From positions 1-11,284 of the forward strand of contig CAYOAF010000090.1 in the NCBI GenBank assembly GCA_964401855.1: 11,284 nt of DNA, read 5' to 3'. Below, in pieces: positions 1-5,987 of the stretch (its first letter is position 1; the number at the start of each line of letters is the position of its first letter). The notes under the pieces are model-generated. The model was not told where the DNA came from. It worked only from the letters and a program-made list of their open reading frames with translations, and did not search any database. Made by a program: the position numbers and the translations under genes. The stretch is from CAJWBT01 sp964401855 (GTDB lineage: Bacteria; Chloroflexota; Dehalococcoidia; Lucifugimonadales; UBA3495).

Positions 1-159
1 CGAGAGGGCGCTGACACTTTTGCCGCAACCGCTCTCTCCGACCAGGCCCAAGGTCTCGCCCTGGTCCAACTTGTAGGAAACCCCATCCACCGCCTTCACG
101 ACTCCTTCATAGGTATAGAAGTAAGTCTTGAGGTCTTTCACATCCAATAGAGTTACCAA
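1..159 (-). CDS. Oligopeptide/dipeptide ABC transporter ATP-binding protein, N-terminal fragment
   Basis: This is the first 53 codons of an ABC ATPase of the DppD/OppD type, which would power uptake of peptides or other small solutes through an inner-membrane permease pair. The gene runs off the left edge in frame; family members are usually about 320-340 residues. The visible part opens with a strand typical of the family (LLDVKDLKTYF), then the segment around 'VKAVDGVSYKL', then a complete Walker A motif GESGCGKS at residues 41-48. I chose the TTG start at 157-159 because a full AAGGAGGT ribosome site (163-170) lies just upstream, although the spacing is tight (4 nt after GGAGG); the TTG four codons further in (145-147) is the alternative. 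The substrate cannot be read from this fragment. The Q-loop, signature motif and Walker B lie outside the window. Confidence 0.88.
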   Translation of the reverse strand, partial: MVTLLDVKDLKTYFYTYEGVVKAVDGVSYKLDQGETLGLVGESGCGKSVSALS

Positions 160-162
160 CTG

Positions 163-170
163 ACCTCCTT
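163..170 (-). promoter_or_regulatory. Ribosome binding site of the ABC ATPase gene
   Basis: On the minus strand this reads AAGGAGGT, a near-perfect anti-16S match. It decides the TTG start at 157-159, since no ATG or GTG lies at a suitable distance in that frame. A small inverted repeat (AGATC, 7-nt loop, GATCT) sits just upstream at about 179-195; I assign it no function. Confidence 0.75.
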
Positions 171-261
171 GGCTGATGAGATCCTTCCCCGATCTACCTG
201 CCCCAAGGCCGGGCCGATGTTCCCAGCGCGCCCCCGCAGGATGCTATGGCGCCAAATGTTT

Positions 262-346
262 TGGTGGGGAAGGGGAGACTCGAACTCCCACGCCTTTCAG
301 CACATGATCCTAAGTCATGCTCGTCTACCAGTTCCGACACTTCCCC
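262..346 (-). tRNA. tRNA-Leu (anticodon UAG)
   Basis: Read on the minus strand this folds as a class-II tRNA of 85 nt including an encoded CCA. The acceptor stem pairs GGGGAAG (340-346) with CTTCCCC (266-272). The anticodon stem pairs CATGA with TCATG around the 7-nt loop CTTAGGA, giving anticodon UAG. A long variable arm follows, then a T arm GGGAG/CTCCC closing loop TTCGAGT. The discriminator is A, and the terminal CCA is at 262-264. The long variable arm, A discriminator and anticodon all fit leucine (CUA and other CUN codons). It lies 32 bp downstream of tRNA-Lys on the same strand and is probably co-transcribed with it. Confidence 0.95.
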
Positions 347-378
347 CTGCTGGAAGCCCGTAATGACCGGGCCGGGGG

Positions 379-454
379 TGGTGACCCGCCTCGGGGTCGA
401 ACCGAGAACCTACGGATTAAGAGTCCGTTGCTCTGCCAATTGAGCTAGCGGGCC
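379..454 (-). tRNA. tRNA-Lys (anticodon CUU)
   Basis: Read on the minus strand this is a 76-nt class-I tRNA including an encoded CCA (379-381). The acceptor stem GGCCCGC (448-454) pairs with GCGGGTC (383-389) with one G-U pair, and the discriminator is A. The anticodon stem ACGGA/TCCGT closes loop CTCTTAA, giving anticodon CUU for AAG codons. The T arm CTCGG/CCGAG closes loop TTCGACC. It is the promoter-proximal gene of the Lys-Leu pair. Confidence 0.96.
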
Positions 455-488
455 AGCTACCGCATGGCCAGGGAAATAGTCTAGCAGG

Positions 489-518
489 AATCTACCAAGA
501 ATTAAACGCCGCTGTCAA
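489..518 (-). promoter_or_regulatory. Sigma-70-type promoter of the tRNA-Lys/tRNA-Leu pair
   Basis: On the minus strand there is a perfect -35 TTGACA (513-518), an 18-nt spacer and a -10-like TAGATT (489-494, 4 of 6 consensus with the key first TA and last T). Transcription would begin near 482, about 28 nt before the mature tRNA-Lys 5' end at 454, a reasonable leader for trimming by RNase P. Confidence 0.7.
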
Positions 519-875
519 CATGCCGTTGCGGCTCTCAATCCCGTTTGCACCGAGGCTCGATGAATGCCATCACCCTGAGTGTGGTGCTGGACGGAGTCTT
601 TACCAACTCCGGCTAAATTCGAAATCGGGTCATGTTGCTGCGGCGAAGCGAGGGTAGCACGATCTGACCTATCACGCTATCGCGGTGGCTCTCTGGTAGC
701 TTGCTGGGTGATCAAAAGAAGTTCGAGGAACACTTGGCGGCCGGCTTTCGGCTGAATTGATGGGAGCAACCGGTTGTAGTAGAATGCCCGAACCGGAGAC
801 TGGCCGAAGTCATAATACGGCGGGAACGTTGCCTTGGACCCTGATGCCCGGTGGGCGCCGGCCGCTCCACAGCGT
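519..875. other. Gene-free interval between the tRNA promoter and the metallophosphoesterase 3' end
   Basis: No open frame here looks like a protein and no RNA gene is recognisable. The only structure I see is a 6-bp inverted repeat, CCGGTT (770-775) with AACCGG (791-796), around a 15-nt loop; it has no T-run, so it is not a convincing intrinsic terminator for the gene ending at 876. A 4-bp CCCG-type hairpin lies near 845-855. The stretch could be decayed sequence or carry the phosphoesterase mRNA tail. Confidence 0.5.
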
Positions 876-1607
876 TCATACGCCGTGGCTCAGGCGATCG
901 ATCAGGTATTGGGGCAGGCCGGCCTCCTGCATTTTTCCCTGGGTCCGGTTGATGGCGTAGGTTACCCGGTATCGGTGGATTGTTGCCTTCCGGCTGTCGT
1001 AAACGGCATAGTTGGGCCGGGGGTCCCGGTCCCGCGGCTGACCTACACTCCCGGGATTGAAAATCATGCGCTCCTCGCCCAACGGGTATACCTCGCCTTC
1101 GGCGAACTGGAGGAATTGGGGGGAGCCCTCATTCTCACGGCACAGGAAGGGGATATGGGAATGGCCCACCAGGCAGAAACGGGTCCCCAGCAGCCCCAGT
1201 GTGGCCAAGGCGGACTCTCGCTGCAGGAGGTACTCCTCCAGGTGGTTGCGCAGGCTCCCATGCACCAGGGTGAAAGGCTCAGCGACCGCCATCGTGGGGA
1301 GTCCAGCCAGGAAATCGGCTTCGGGGACAGTCAGCCGGCCGGCGGTCCATTGGATGGCCGCTTTGGCGGCGTGGTTGAAGTATTCGATGTCCACTTGGCC
1401 TACCGCGGCGTAATCGTGGTTGCCGGCCACCGTCAGGAGATCGTAACGGCGGACCAGTTCAAGGCAGGGTCCGGGGTCCGGGCCGTAGCCCACCAGGTCG
1501 CCCAGGCACCAGATCGAGTCGAACCCGCCCCGGCCGAGGGCGTCGTCCAGCACCGCGGTGAGGGCTTCCAAGTTGGAATGGATGTCCGACAGGATCAAGG
1601 CACGCAC
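876..1607 (-). CDS. Calcineurin-like metallophosphoesterase, YfcE/diadenosine-tetraphosphatase-like
   Basis: This is a soluble two-metal phosphoesterase of 243 residues, a normal length for small bacterial MPP proteins. All the metal-ligand and catalytic motifs appear in order: DIH (Asp8, His10), GDLVGYG (Asp37), GNHD (62-65), VHG (His116) and GHSH (148-151). The family hydrolyses phosphomonoesters, phosphodiesters or dinucleoside polyphosphates; the 'GDLVGYGPDP' form is common in proteins annotated as phosphodiesterase/YfcE-like, but the substrate cannot be told from sequence. I chose the GTG start at 1605-1607 because AAGGAG lies 7 nt upstream. An in-frame TTG at 1638-1640 overlaps the end of the -10 box and so is probably not in the mRNA. 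There is no signal peptide or membrane segment, so it is cytoplasmic. It is transcribed alone, divergently from the asparaginase-like gene. Confidence 0.9.
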   Translation of the reverse strand: MRALILSDIHSNLEALTAVLDDALGRGGFDSIWCLGDLVGYGPDPGPCLELVRRYDLLTVAGNHDYAAVGQVDIEYFNHAAKAAIQWTAGRLTVPEADFLAGLPTMAVAEPFTLVHGSLRNHLEEYLLQRESALATLGLLGTRFCLVGHSHIPFLCRENEGSPQFLQFAEGEVYPLGEERMIFNPGSVGQPRDRDPRPNYAVYDSRKATIHRYRVTYAINRTQGKMQEAGLPQYLIDRLSHGV

Positions 1608-1614
1608 CGGCTTG

Positions 1615-1620
1615 CTCCTT
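1615..1620 (-). promoter_or_regulatory. Ribosome binding site deciding the phosphoesterase GTG start
   Basis: AAGGAG on the minus strand, 7 nt before GTG at 1605-1607. It rules out the upstream TTG, which has no such site and lies next to the -10 box. Confidence 0.75.
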
Positions 1621-1639
1621 CCCCGCGGCTGCCGGATCA

Positions 1640-1669
1640 ATTATACAGGGTTTGAAAGGCGGCCCCCAA
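1640..1669 (-). promoter_or_regulatory. Promoter of the metallophosphoesterase gene
   Basis: On the minus strand there is a perfect -10 TATAAT (1640-1645) preceded, after an 18-nt spacer, by TTGGGG (1664-1669), a weak 3-of-6 match to the -35 consensus. The predicted start of transcription, near 1633, leaves a leader of about 25 nt holding the AAGGAG site. The -35 side overlaps an 18-bp palindrome at 1668-1685, which could tune it. Confidence 0.6.
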
Positions 1670-1685
1670 GCTGGATACCCAGCTT
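1668..1685. repeat. 18-bp perfect palindrome between divergent genes, possible operator or leader hairpin
   Basis: AAGCTGG (1668-1674), 4-nt centre ATAC, CCAGCTT (1679-1685). It overlaps the -35 hexamer of the phosphoesterase promoter and lies 39 bp before the asparaginase-like start. Runs of C (1663-1667) and G (1694-1698) flank it and could extend a hairpin in RNA. As DNA it has the shape of a binding site for a dimeric regulator; as RNA it could form a 7-bp stem with a tetraloop. Nothing here distinguishes the two. Confidence 0.45.
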
Positions 1686-1710
1686 CTCCTGAAGGGGGAC
1701 CGCGACTCTT

Positions 1711-1718
1711 GGAGGTGA
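1711..1718 (+). promoter_or_regulatory. Ribosome binding site deciding the asparaginase-like TTG start
   Basis: GGAGGTGA, a strong match, with 8 nt between GGAGG and the TTG at 1724-1726. The open frame extends upstream to 1652, but those codons carry no ribosome site and encode a low-complexity Gly/Pro stretch absent from the family. Confidence 0.75.
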
Positions 1719-1723
1719 CGAAC

Positions 1724-2731
1724 TTGACGACCAATCAACCTGTGGTCAGGGTCATTGGCACCGGGGGCAGTATCGCCGGGATCGGGCCCCACCGGTTGGA
1801 TTACATCCTGTACGGCGAATTGGGTAACAAATACAACGTCGGAGAGTCCTTGGCTCACATTCCCGAGGTGGCCGGCATCGCCCAGGTTCGAAGCGAGGAC
1901 CTGATCAGCGTGGGCAGCACCGCCCTCGGTCCCCAAGAGTGGCTGCTGCTGTCCCAGCGCATCAATCAGATATTCCGGGACGAGGGCGACGTTGCCGGAG
2001 TGGTGGTTACTCACGGGACGGCAACCCTGGAAGAGACAGCCTATTTCCTGCACCTCACCGTCAAGTCATCCAAGCCGGTTGTGGTTACCGGCGCCATGCG
2101 GCCCCCCACGGCGGTGGGCACCGATGCCGATCTCAACCTTCTGGACGCGGTACGCATCGCTGCCAGCCCCCAAGCCGCCGGCATGGGCGTGCTCACCGTC
2201 CTGAACAACGAGGTGCAGTGCGCCCGCGATGTCATCAAGGCCAACACCTACCGGGTGGAAACGTTCCGGCCCAACGAGCTGGGCTTCCTGGGGTATGCCG
2301 ACTCCGACGGCCAGGTGGTTCTATACCGCGCCCCGCTGCGCAAACACACCACGTCCACGCCCTTCGACGTAAGCAAGGTGACTACCCTGCCCCGTGTCGA
2401 TATCGTGTACGCCTACGCCGGCACCGACGGTCTGTTGGTGGAGGCGGTGCGCAACAACCGGTCGGACGGGTTGGTGCTCGCCGGTCTTGGCAGTGGCGGC
2501 AGCCCTCCGGCCTTCGAAGCGTCGGCCGCCGAAGCGGCCCAAGCCGGTATGCCAGTGGTGCTGGCATCCCGGGTGACCGCCGGGCGGGTGATCATGACTC
2601 CTAAGAAGGAAAAGAATGGGATCATTGTTGCCGACAACCTGCTGCCCCCAAAAGCGCGGATACTGTTGATGCTGGGCCTCACCATCACCCACGACCGCGG
2701 CGAGCTTCAACAGCTGTTCCGGGAATATTAG
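1724..2731 (+). CDS. L-asparaginase-family amidohydrolase with altered substrate pocket
   Basis: This is a 335-residue bacterial-type asparaginase/glutaminase homologue that matches the family end to end: TGGSIAG at 13-19 (usually TGGTIA), THGT at 96-99 followed by TLEETAYFL, GAMRP at 123-127, an IKANT segment with Lys172, RKHTTSTPFDVSK at 206-218, and a C-terminal PPKARILLMLGLT helix. Classical enzymes split L-asparagine to aspartate and ammonia using Thr12, Thr89, Asp90 and Lys162 (E. coli AnsB numbering). Here the first nucleophile is Ser16 and Thr99 and Lys172 remain, but the Asp90 position is Ala100, Gln59 is Thr66, and the Asn248 position is Gly259. These normally form the triad and hold the substrate amino group, so plain asparaginase activity is doubtful. 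There is no signal peptide, so it is cytoplasmic, unlike periplasmic type II enzymes. The TTG start is set by GGAGGTGA. The HpcH/HpaI aldolase follows 97 bp downstream. Confidence 0.88.
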   Translation: MTTNQPVVRVIGTGGSIAGIGPHRLDYILYGELGNKYNVGESLAHIPEVAGIAQVRSEDLISVGSTALGPQEWLLLSQRINQIFRDEGDVAGVVVTHGTATLEETAYFLHLTVKSSKPVVVTGAMRPPTAVGTDADLNLLDAVRIAASPQAAGMGVLTVLNNEVQCARDVIKANTYRVETFRPNELGFLGYADSDGQVVLYRAPLRKHTTSTPFDVSKVTTLPRVDIVYAYAGTDGLLVEAVRNNRSDGLVLAGLGSGGSPPAFEASAAEAAQAGMPVVLASRVTAGRVIMTPKKEKNGIIVADNLLPPKARILLMLGLTITHDRGELQQLFREY

Positions 2732-2749
2732 CCGGGTGCGGCCGCCGCC

Positions 2750-2764
2750 CGGGCGATTCGCCCG
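2750..2764 (+). terminator. Possible weak hairpin after the asparaginase-like gene
   Basis: CGGGCG, loop ATT, CGCCCG: a perfect 6-bp GC stem 18 nt past the stop codon. It lacks a U-tract (TTCGGCC follows), so it would at best pause or stabilise the transcript. Read-through into the aldolase gene is quite possible. Confidence 0.3.
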
Positions 2765-2828
2765 TTCGGCCAGCTTCATGCCGGGCCAGTAACCCCAACG
2801 CCAATAGACGTGTCAGAGGAGGTCTTCA

Positions 2829-3587
2829 GTGCCTGCAATCAGGACAAACCCCGCCAAACAGAAACTGCAGAACGGCCAGCTGGTAGCCGCCATATCCGGG
2901 CTGCAAAATGCCGATGTCATCGACTTCTTGGGGCCGATCGGGTTCGACGCAGCGTGGATCGAGGGCGAGCACGGCCCGGTGGACTGGGATCCGCTGGCGG
3001 ATATGACCCGGGCCTGCGACCTGTGGGGCATGGCCTCAATCGCCCGGGTTAGCTCCAACGAGCCGTGGCTGATCACTCGCACCCTGGACCGGGGCGCCAT
3101 GGGGATTGTGGTCCCCCACGTCAACAGCCGGGCCGCGGCGGAACAGGCAATGCAATCCGCCAAGTTCGCGCCCTTGGGCTACCGGGGGATGTTCGGCGGG
3201 CGCCAGTCGTTCGGTGTTCCCGACTACTTTCACCAGGCCAACGGCCAGACCATGGTCATCGTGCTTCTGGAAGAGGCGGAAGCCCTGAAGAACCTGGACG
3301 AAATCTTGATGGTAGACAACATCGACGTGTTCTTCGTCGCTCCCTCCGACCTGTCTCAGACCCTGGGGCATATCGGCGACATCGGCCATCCGGAGGTGCA
3401 GAGCGCCATCGACGGCGCTATCTCCCGTATCGTGGCCGCCGGGCGGGTGGCTGGGGCCCTGGTCAATGAGGACAACGTGGGCCACTACATCGAGAAAGGG
3501 GTCACGTTCATGATGACTTCATGGAACGCCTGGCTAGCCCGGGGCGCCGCCCAGTTTCTGCAGCAGGTGGCCCAGGCAAAACGGTAG
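2829..3587 (+). CDS. HpcH/HpaI-family class II aldolase
   Basis: This is a metal-dependent 2-oxoacid aldolase of the 2-dehydro-3-deoxyglucarate/4-hydroxy-2-oxoheptanedioate aldolase family, which cleaves hydroxy-oxo acids to pyruvate plus an aldehyde. Its 252 residues are the normal length. Seen in sequence: WIEGEHGP (43-50) with the catalytic-base His48, Arg73 in 'ARVSSNEPWL', the 'GIVVPHVNS' strand (92-100), the likely metal ligands Glu148 (in LLEEAEAL) and Asp174 (in APSDLS), and the GGRQSFG segment (123-129). The GTG start at 2829 has AGGAGGT (2817-2823) 5 nt upstream. It is cytoplasmic. The gene sits on the same strand as the asparaginase-like gene and ends 16 bp before the convergent MFS gene. 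The exact substrate cannot be assigned; proteins of this family often serve aromatic or sugar-acid breakdown. Confidence 0.9.
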   Translation: MPAIRTNPAKQKLQNGQLVAAISGLQNADVIDFLGPIGFDAAWIEGEHGPVDWDPLADMTRACDLWGMASIARVSSNEPWLITRTLDRGAMGIVVPHVNSRAAAEQAMQSAKFAPLGYRGMFGGRQSFGVPDYFHQANGQTMVIVLLEEAEALKNLDEILMVDNIDVFFVAPSDLSQTLGHIGDIGHPEVQSAIDGAISRIVAAGRVAGALVNEDNVGHYIEKGVTFMMTSWNAWLARGAAQFLQQVAQAKR

Positions 3588-3603
3588 GCCCGCCGGCGTC
3601 ACA

Positions 3604-4908
3604 TCACCCGGTCCCTTCAAGCAACTTCTCCGTGGGAATGCCGTCCCGGGCATTCACCTTGAGGGGCAGCAGCAGCAGGCCCCCGAGCAGGAATAGGGCG
3701 CCGCAGCAGACCAGCAGGGCATCGTAACCGCGGCCCTCCGATATCCGGTTCAGCAGGTCTATCCCCGGGCCCAGGGCCTTAGCGGCAGCCGAGCCGCCGG
3801 TGGTGGCCAGGTTGACGATGCCGATGTGCAGGCCTTCCCGGCCTCTCGTGCCCAGGTCATTGGCCAGGGCCCAGTTGGAGCTGAGCAATACCCCTATCGC
3901 GGCGCCGAGGGCGGTGGCTATCAAGACCACCTCCGTGGTATCGTCCGCCCACAACAGCCAGACACTGCAGAGGGCGGCCCCTACGGCACTGGCCCACACC
4001 ACCGGTTTGCGTCCCGCCTTGTCAGACAGCCAGCCCGCCGGATAGACGCTGAGGGCCAGGGCGCCTCCCACGGGTACGATCATTCTGCCCAGCACTTGGG
4101 CCGTTTCGGCCGGGCTCTCCAGCCCCAGCGCATCGCGAAGGTAGAACAGCCCGAAAGTTGGGAAGGCGGTGATGGAGGTCATTATCATAAGGCGGGAAGA
4201 AAGGAACCAGTTGAGTTGAGGGTGGAGCCGCTGGGCCGGCTGAGGCACGGGGGCCGCCGCGCCCTGGGCCAACGCCCCAGCCGATTCCCTGGTGCGGACA
4301 GTGACAGAGGTGATGGCGGTGGTTGACATCAGGGTGAGACCCAGGAGAGCCAGGGTCATCCACTGCCAGTCGACAACATCCGAGGCGGTCCCAAGGCTGA
4401 TGAGGGCGCCGCTGGCGACTATGAGCACCAGACTCCCGGCGGCATCGGAGAGGATCTTCAGCGACGATGCCACGCCGATCCGGTGGACGGGCACCAGGTC
4501 CCGGATCAATGCCTGGTAGGGTCCGTACCCGATATTGAAGTTGGCCTGGGTGAATAGCCAAACCCCGAACAGGGCCGGGTAGTTGGGAGCGAACCCAACG
4601 CCCACCAGTCCCAAGCAGACGAAAGCGCATCCCCACAGCAGGTACGGTACCCGCCGCCCCAGGCGGGTGCAGGTCCGGTCGCTGTAGCGCCCCACCACCG
4701 GTTGCACCAGGGCGGCCACTATCAGCCCGGTGAACGCCAGTGCCGATAGGTAGCTGTTCTTGAACGCCTCCGGCGCCACGTCCAGCACCAGGACTGGCAG
4801 AATGATCGTCATCATGGCCAGGTCGAAGCCGATCATGCCGAAGCCGTAGGCGCTCAGCCTGAGCAGCGCCAGGTGGCTCCACTGCTCCTCAGCCCGGACC
4901 GGGGTCAT
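3604..4908 (-). CDS. Major facilitator superfamily transporter
   Basis: This is a 434-residue inner-membrane carrier with about twelve hydrophobic segments in two halves, separated by a polar, Ala/Gln/Pro-rich loop near residues 205-235. The family's loop 2-3 signature appears as GRYSDRTCTRLGRR (73-86), and its second-half counterpart as AGWLSDKAGRKP (291-302). The longer first motif resembles GPH-type sugar:cation symporters and sucrose transporters more than drug exporters, but the substrate is unknown. I chose ATG at 4906-4908 because GGAGG (4914-4918) precedes it by 5 nt; a GTG nine codons upstream (4933-4935) lacks such a site. It is convergent with the aldolase gene with no terminator in the 16-bp gap, so the two transcripts may overlap. 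The 149 bp upstream hold no promoter I can defend. Confidence 0.88.
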   Translation of the reverse strand: MTPVRAEEQWSHLALLRLSAYGFGMIGFDLAMMTIILPVLVLDVAPEAFKNSYLSALAFTGLIVAALVQPVVGRYSDRTCTRLGRRVPYLLWGCAFVCLGLVGVGFAPNYPALFGVWLFTQANFNIGYGPYQALIRDLVPVHRIGVASSLKILSDAAGSLVLIVASGALISLGTASDVVDWQWMTLALLGLTLMSTTAITSVTVRTRESAGALAQGAAAPVPQPAQRLHPQLNWFLSSRLMIMTSITAFPTFGLFYLRDALGLESPAETAQVLGRMIVPVGGALALSVYPAGWLSDKAGRKPVVWASAVGAALCSVWLLWADDTTEVVLIATALGAAIGVLLSSNWALANDLGTRGREGLHIGIVNLATTGGSAAAKALGPGIDLLNRISEGRGYDALLVCCGALFLLGGLLLLPLKVNARDGIPTEKLLEGTG

Positions 4909-4913
4909 CCAGC

Positions 4914-4918
4914 CCTCC
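4914..4918 (-). promoter_or_regulatory. Ribosome binding site deciding the MFS start
   Basis: GGAGG on the minus strand, 5 nt before ATG at 4906-4908. It favours the shorter protein over the GTG start at 4935. Confidence 0.65.
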
Positions 4919-5057
4919 AGCTTAGAGAGATGCACTTGGGGGCGGCGCTCAAGGGCCGGCGAGGCCTGGCCGGTTCACGGGAAGAGCGCGGGTGAGAGGT
5001 GCGGCAATTATCCGCCCCAGTTGCCGTCCAAAGGGGCTGGCACTTCAACGTGGTTCG

Positions 5058-5747
5058 TCACTTCAGAGTGGCGAGAAACCGCTCGATATTCTCATTGACC
5101 TGCCGGTACTTTTCCATCTGGATGAAGTGGTTGCCGTCGGGGATGACTTCCTGTTTCGCGCCAACGATTTCCCGCGCCAGGTAATCGGAGTACTTGACCG
5201 GAGTCATGGTGTCCTGGCTGCCGCAAACAATCTGGGTCGGGACTTGAATCTTGTGGATTTGGTCCATCACGTCGAACCTGTCGCAGGCCTGTAGGTCGGC
5301 CAACTCAACGGCAGGCCCCACCTCGTGGGCCCGCAACATCAGCACCTGGCCGATGTCGGACTCCACCGCCTTGAAATACTCTTTCTGGCCCTCCAACCAG
5401 AGCCCGTTGTCGCGCCCTGGTTGCTCGCAAAGCTTCAAGTAGTCGGGGTGGACCCGCAGGCGGGCGCCAGTGCCGATAAGGATAATTCCTCGCAGCTCCT
5501 CGGGATACATCAGGGCGTAAAGGAGGGTAATCGCGCCCCCCATGGAGTGGCCGCAAAGCACCATGTCTTTGTAGCGGCGTGCCGTGGTATAACCCCGCAC
5601 CCACTCCAGGTATCCTTCGATGCTCTTGCACGCCTTACCGGTGGGGTGGCCCGGCAGATCGATGGCTTTGGAATTCCGGAAGTGACGCAATTGGTAGTAG
5701 AACGCAAGACTTGAGCTACCGGCTCCGTGCAGAAATACCAATTTCAT
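5058..5747 (-). CDS. Alpha/beta hydrolase
   Basis: This is a 229-residue single-domain alpha/beta-hydrolase, on the short side for the fold. The N-terminal LHGAGSSS loop is the oxyanion-hole element, GHSMGG carries the nucleophile Ser68, and Asp179 in GSQDTMTP and His207 in DGNHF complete the triad. A short cap lies between about 100 and 155. Such enzymes are esterases, lactonases or C-C bond hydrolases; the substrate is not evident. I chose ATG at 5745-5747 with GAGGAG 6 nt upstream; an ATG nine codons earlier (5772-5774) has no ribosome site. There is no signal peptide, so it is cytoplasmic. A likely promoter lies at 5821-5850, so it need not depend on gyrA, which ends 240 bp upstream. The MFS gene follows 149 bp downstream on the same strand. 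Confidence 0.9.
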   Translation of the reverse strand: MKLVFLHGAGSSSLAFYYQLRHFRNSKAIDLPGHPTGKACKSIEGYLEWVRGYTTARRYKDMVLCGHSMGGAITLLYALMYPEELRGIILIGTGARLRVHPDYLKLCEQPGRDNGLWLEGQKEYFKAVESDIGQVLMLRAHEVGPAVELADLQACDRFDVMDQIHKIQVPTQIVCGSQDTMTPVKYSDYLAREIVGAKQEVIPDGNHFIQMEKYRQVNENIERFLATLK

Positions 5748-5753
5748 CGAGGG

Positions 5754-5759
5754 CTCCTC
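5754..5759 (-). promoter_or_regulatory. Ribosome binding site deciding the alpha/beta hydrolase start
   Basis: GAGGAG on the minus strand, 6 nt before ATG at 5745-5747. It selects this start over the ATG at 5774. Confidence 0.65.
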
Positions 5760-5820
5760 GGTGATAATGACCATCGATCGGCGTGGTGGGGCCTGCTTTC
5801 GTCGCAGCTAGGGCCAGCGT

Positions 5821-5850
5821 ATTGTATACAGGCATTGGCGAGGAAATCAA
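5821..5850 (-). promoter_or_regulatory. Promoter of the alpha/beta hydrolase gene
   Basis: On the minus strand there is TTGATT (5845-5850, 4 of 6), an 18-nt spacer and TACAAT (5821-5826, 5 of 6). The predicted start near 5814 gives a leader of about 67 nt. I found no convincing gyrA terminator in the rest of the 240-bp gap (5851-5987). Confidence 0.55.
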
Positions 5851-5987
5851 GAGGTAGCGCGAATCACGAACCGATAGTGGATATCCTCGCAATCTGCCGG
5901 ATTACGAGCACGGGCTAGCCATCGGTAGGGGTTTCAACTTCGCCTGCTGGGATTAGCTGTGTGAAATGGCTGTAACCCTTTGAATCG

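Noticed and set aside
347..519. tRNA genes as an integration site for a mobile element
   Set aside because: No partial tRNA repeat, integrase or direct repeat is found in the window.
668..760. Short plus-strand frame of about 30 codons in the gene-free interval
   Set aside because: It has no start codon with a ribosome site and is too short to judge; it could be chance or a remnant, with nothing to support either.
770..796. CCGGTT/AACCGG inverted repeat as a terminator or attachment site
   Set aside because: The loop is long, there is no T-run, and no flanking duplication or integrase is present.
834..1655. Plus-strand open frame of about 270 codons
   Set aside because: It is antisense to the metallophosphoesterase, which carries every family motif on the minus strand; the plus-strand translation has none.
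1652..1723. 24-codon N-terminal extension of the asparaginase-like protein
   Set aside because: There is no ribosome site before TTG 1652, the region encodes a Gly/Pro-rich stretch, and GGAGGTGA directly precedes the TTG at 1724, where family homology begins.
5727..5918. Plus-strand open frame of about 63 codons upstream of the alpha/beta hydrolase
   Set aside because: It overlaps the hydrolase start and its promoter in antisense, with no ribosome site or recognisable sequence.
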